Positions 5,064-6,528 of a stretch of 6,528 nt of DNA are shown here, in pieces. Origin of the DNA: Lachnospiraceae bacterium. Lineage in GTDB: Bacteria > Bacillota > Clostridia > Lachnospirales > Lachnospiraceae. The position numbers and the translations under genes are program-made. Where the stretch lies: positions 1-6,528 of the forward strand of contig JAAVYC010000237.1 in the NCBI GenBank assembly GCA_022790905.1, read 5' to 3'. Position 1 is the first letter of the stretch, and the number at the start of each line of letters is the position of its first letter. The notes beneath the pieces are model-generated. The model did no database searches, was not told the DNA's origin, and saw nothing but the letters and a program-made list of their open reading frames with translations.

Positions 5064-6528
5064 TCCATTCCCACTGGTCGACGTTATTCACAAGAGACCA
5101 TCCGTGACCATGCGGATGAATCTTTTGCTCTGCCACTTTTAATTCATCCCTCACATAATAGAGATGGTCCACATTACAAAACCATACCCATGGAATATCG
5201 CCGTCCTGCGTGATTCCAGTCGTTCCGTCCCACTGTGCCTTCTTCCAGAGATCGTATGAAGTCTCCAAATCTTTTGCCTGAAGTGCCTCATCCATATAGC
5301 TGTCCACCGTTTCATTGGCGTAAGGAGAATATACTGCCGTATCCTTGTTCGATCCAGTATGGTAAATATTATATAGCTCCATCGGGGTATGTGCTCCCCA
5401 GCCCCACACCAGAGGTTGCGACAGCGCTTTGTCATAGGCGACATCCCATCCGGCTCCTTCCGTTGTTACAGCGATACCAAGCTTTCTACATTGATTCGCA
5501 AACTCCTCTGCCAGCGCCTGGCGCACCGAGTCTTGCGGATGATACATCACTGCGAATTCCGCCTTTTTTCCATCTTTTTTGCGAATCCCGTCACTTCCCT
5601 CTTTCCAACCAGCTTCCTCCAAAATCTTCTTTGCCCCCGCCAAGTCATAAGCCACTTCTGCTTTTTCGTTATACCACGGCATTTTATCGCAGACAGAGTA
5701 TGTCGGTGTTCCATAACCGTTCAGGACATGTTGTATCATCTTATCACGGTCGATTCCGATATTGATCGCACGGCGCATCGCAAGGTCACTGGTTACGGAA
5801 TTTCCCTCATGTTCTTTTGTTGGCCCCGTTACCGGAAGATTGATCCCGCGATTGTCCACACTGGCCACCCTCAAAAGATGATAGCCGCCCACTTCTTCCT
5901 CCGCAAGAGAAGCCGCCGTATGTGCTACATCCACCTCACCGGAAAGTGCAGCCGCGAACGCCGCATCTTCTTCCATAAAAAGCACCGTCAGTCTTTTTAT
6001 TTTCGCTTTCTCTCCGTAATAGTCCGGATTTGCCTCAAAAATAATCTGCTGTCCCCGATCCCACTGTTTCAACACATATCGTCCTGAACCGATCGGATTT
6101 TGCGCATAGTTTCGATCATAGGCATGTTCCGGTATAATTCCGACAATCGCCATGGTATATGGCCAGATCGAAAATGGTCTGTTCATATGAAATTCTACTG
6201 TCATATCATCTATGGCAACTGCTTGATCTAACATCGTAAAATCATTTACTGTACTGTTTTTCGCGCAATGATTATAGGTAAACGCCACATCATCCGCCGT
6301 CAGCCTCTCCCCGTCTGTGAATTTCACATCATCGCGAAGTTTCACCGTCCAGATCAAGCCATCTTCGCTGACGGAATAATCAGTCGCCAAATCTTTATCA
6401 ATTTTTAAATCCTTCGTCGTGACAAGCAGCGTACTCTGAATCAACGGTTCATGTACATGTTCTCCTGCGCCCCAGCCATATGCGGGATCAAATCCAGCTT
6501 CTGGTTCTGAGCTAGTTGGCATCGTTAC
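5056..6528 (-). CDS. ABC transporter substrate-binding protein, family 5 (nickel/peptide type), 5' partial
   Basis: This is the extracytoplasmic ligand-binding component of a nickel/peptide (PepT-type) ABC importer. The frame stays open to the window edge (Val-Thr precede the Met at 6522), so the signal or lipoprotein peptide lies outside and that Met is probably internal. Numbering from it gives 488 residues, close to full family length. Family-5 hallmarks are visible: VKFTDG...LTADDVAFTY (66-83), NPIGSGRYVL with NPDYYG (142-170), MRRAINIGIDRDKMI (249-263), AKKILEEAGW (297-306) and WGWGAHTPMELYN (373-385). The C-terminus carries HPHGHGW (469-475), three closely spaced histidines that could bind metal; this is an inference. 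The stop overlaps the next permease by 8 bases. NikA-like nickel binding and DppA/OppA-like peptide binding are both possible; I lean slightly to nickel or a metal chelate. The family call is secure, the ligand is not. Confidence 0.93.
   Translation of the reverse strand, partial: VTMPTSSEPEAGFDPAYGWGAGEHVHEPLIQSTLLVTTKDLKIDKDLATDYSVSEDGLIWTVKLRDDVKFTDGERLTADDVAFTYNHCAKNSTVNDFTMLDQAVAIDDMTVEFHMNRPFSIWPYTMAIVGIIPEHAYDRNYAQNPIGSGRYVLKQWDRGQQIIFEANPDYYGEKAKIKRLTVLFMEEDAAFAAALSGEVDVAHTAASLAEEEVGGYHLLRVASVDNRGINLPVTGPTKEHEGNSVTSDLAMRRAINIGIDRDKMIQHVLNGYGTPTYSVCDKMPWYNEKAEVAYDLAGAKKILEEAGWKEGSDGIRKKDGKKAEFAVMYHPQDSVRQALAEEFANQCRKLGIAVTTEGAGWDVAYDKALSQPLVWGWGAHTPMELYNIYHTGSNKDTAVYSPYANETVDSYMDEALQAKDLETSYDLWKKAQWDGTTGITQDGDIPWVWFCNVDHLYYVRDELKVAEQKIHPHGHGWSLVNNVDQWEWSE

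Noticed and set aside
5235..6087. Long plus-strand open frames (5235-5765 and 5389-6087)
   Set aside because: They lie antisense inside the substrate-binding protein gene, have no ribosome site or recognisable domain, and are rich in Arg, His, Ser and Pro as expected of antisense shadows.
1..6528. CRISPR arrays, tRNA or rRNA genes, transposases, attachment sites
   Set aside because: I saw no regularly spaced repeats, no cloverleaf or rRNA-like segment, and no recombinase or transposase motif on either strand.

Overview
The window reads almost entirely on the minus strand. It looks like a low-to-moderate GC Gram-positive chromosome, most likely a clostridial gut bacterium such as a Lachnospiraceae. 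The reasons are strong AGGAGG-type ribosome binding sites, tightly overlapping genes, A/T-rich intergenic DNA, a LytTR response regulator, and a family-5 substrate-binding protein whose sequence has the flavour of clostridial homologues. The taxonomic call is an inference from style, not from a marker gene.

Region 1 (6528 down to 1634) is a complete nickel/peptide-type (PepT family) ABC importer operon, apart from the missing 5' end of its first gene. Read in transcription order it holds a substrate-binding protein (truncated by the window edge), a NikB/DppB-type permease, a NikC/DppC-type permease, a NikD/DppD-type ATPase with a C-terminal cysteine cluster, and a short NikE-type ATPase. Genes overlap by 8, 4 and 14 bases, with one 10-base gap, so this is one translationally coupled transcript. 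The binding protein should capture the ligand outside the membrane, the two permeases form the channel and the two ATPases drive it. The ligand is not proven: nickel (free or chelated) and small peptides are both compatible. A C-terminal His-Pro-His-Gly-His-Gly motif hints at metal.

Region 2 (about 1453-1633) is a 181-base intergenic space rich in signals. It holds a possible terminator for the transporter operon, a possible promoter for the next operon with two 23-base-spaced direct repeats upstream, and a leader. The leader may encode a 15-residue peptide with its own ribosome binding site, and it carries an exact 8-base complement of the regulator's Shine-Dalgarno.

Region 3 (1452 down to 125) is a two-gene unit: a LytTR response regulator whose phospho-acceptor aspartate is replaced by asparagine, and a translationally coupled, soluble, helix-rich protein with a stretch resembling the C-terminal domain of the flagellar cap protein FliD. 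The unit ends in a hairpin plus T-tract near 82-106. No sensor kinase, flagellar gene, mobile element, CRISPR array or structural RNA is visible.

The best candidates for something undescribed are the unphosphorylatable-looking LytTR regulator, its structured leader, and its coupled partner of unknown function. The transporter itself is a known type.
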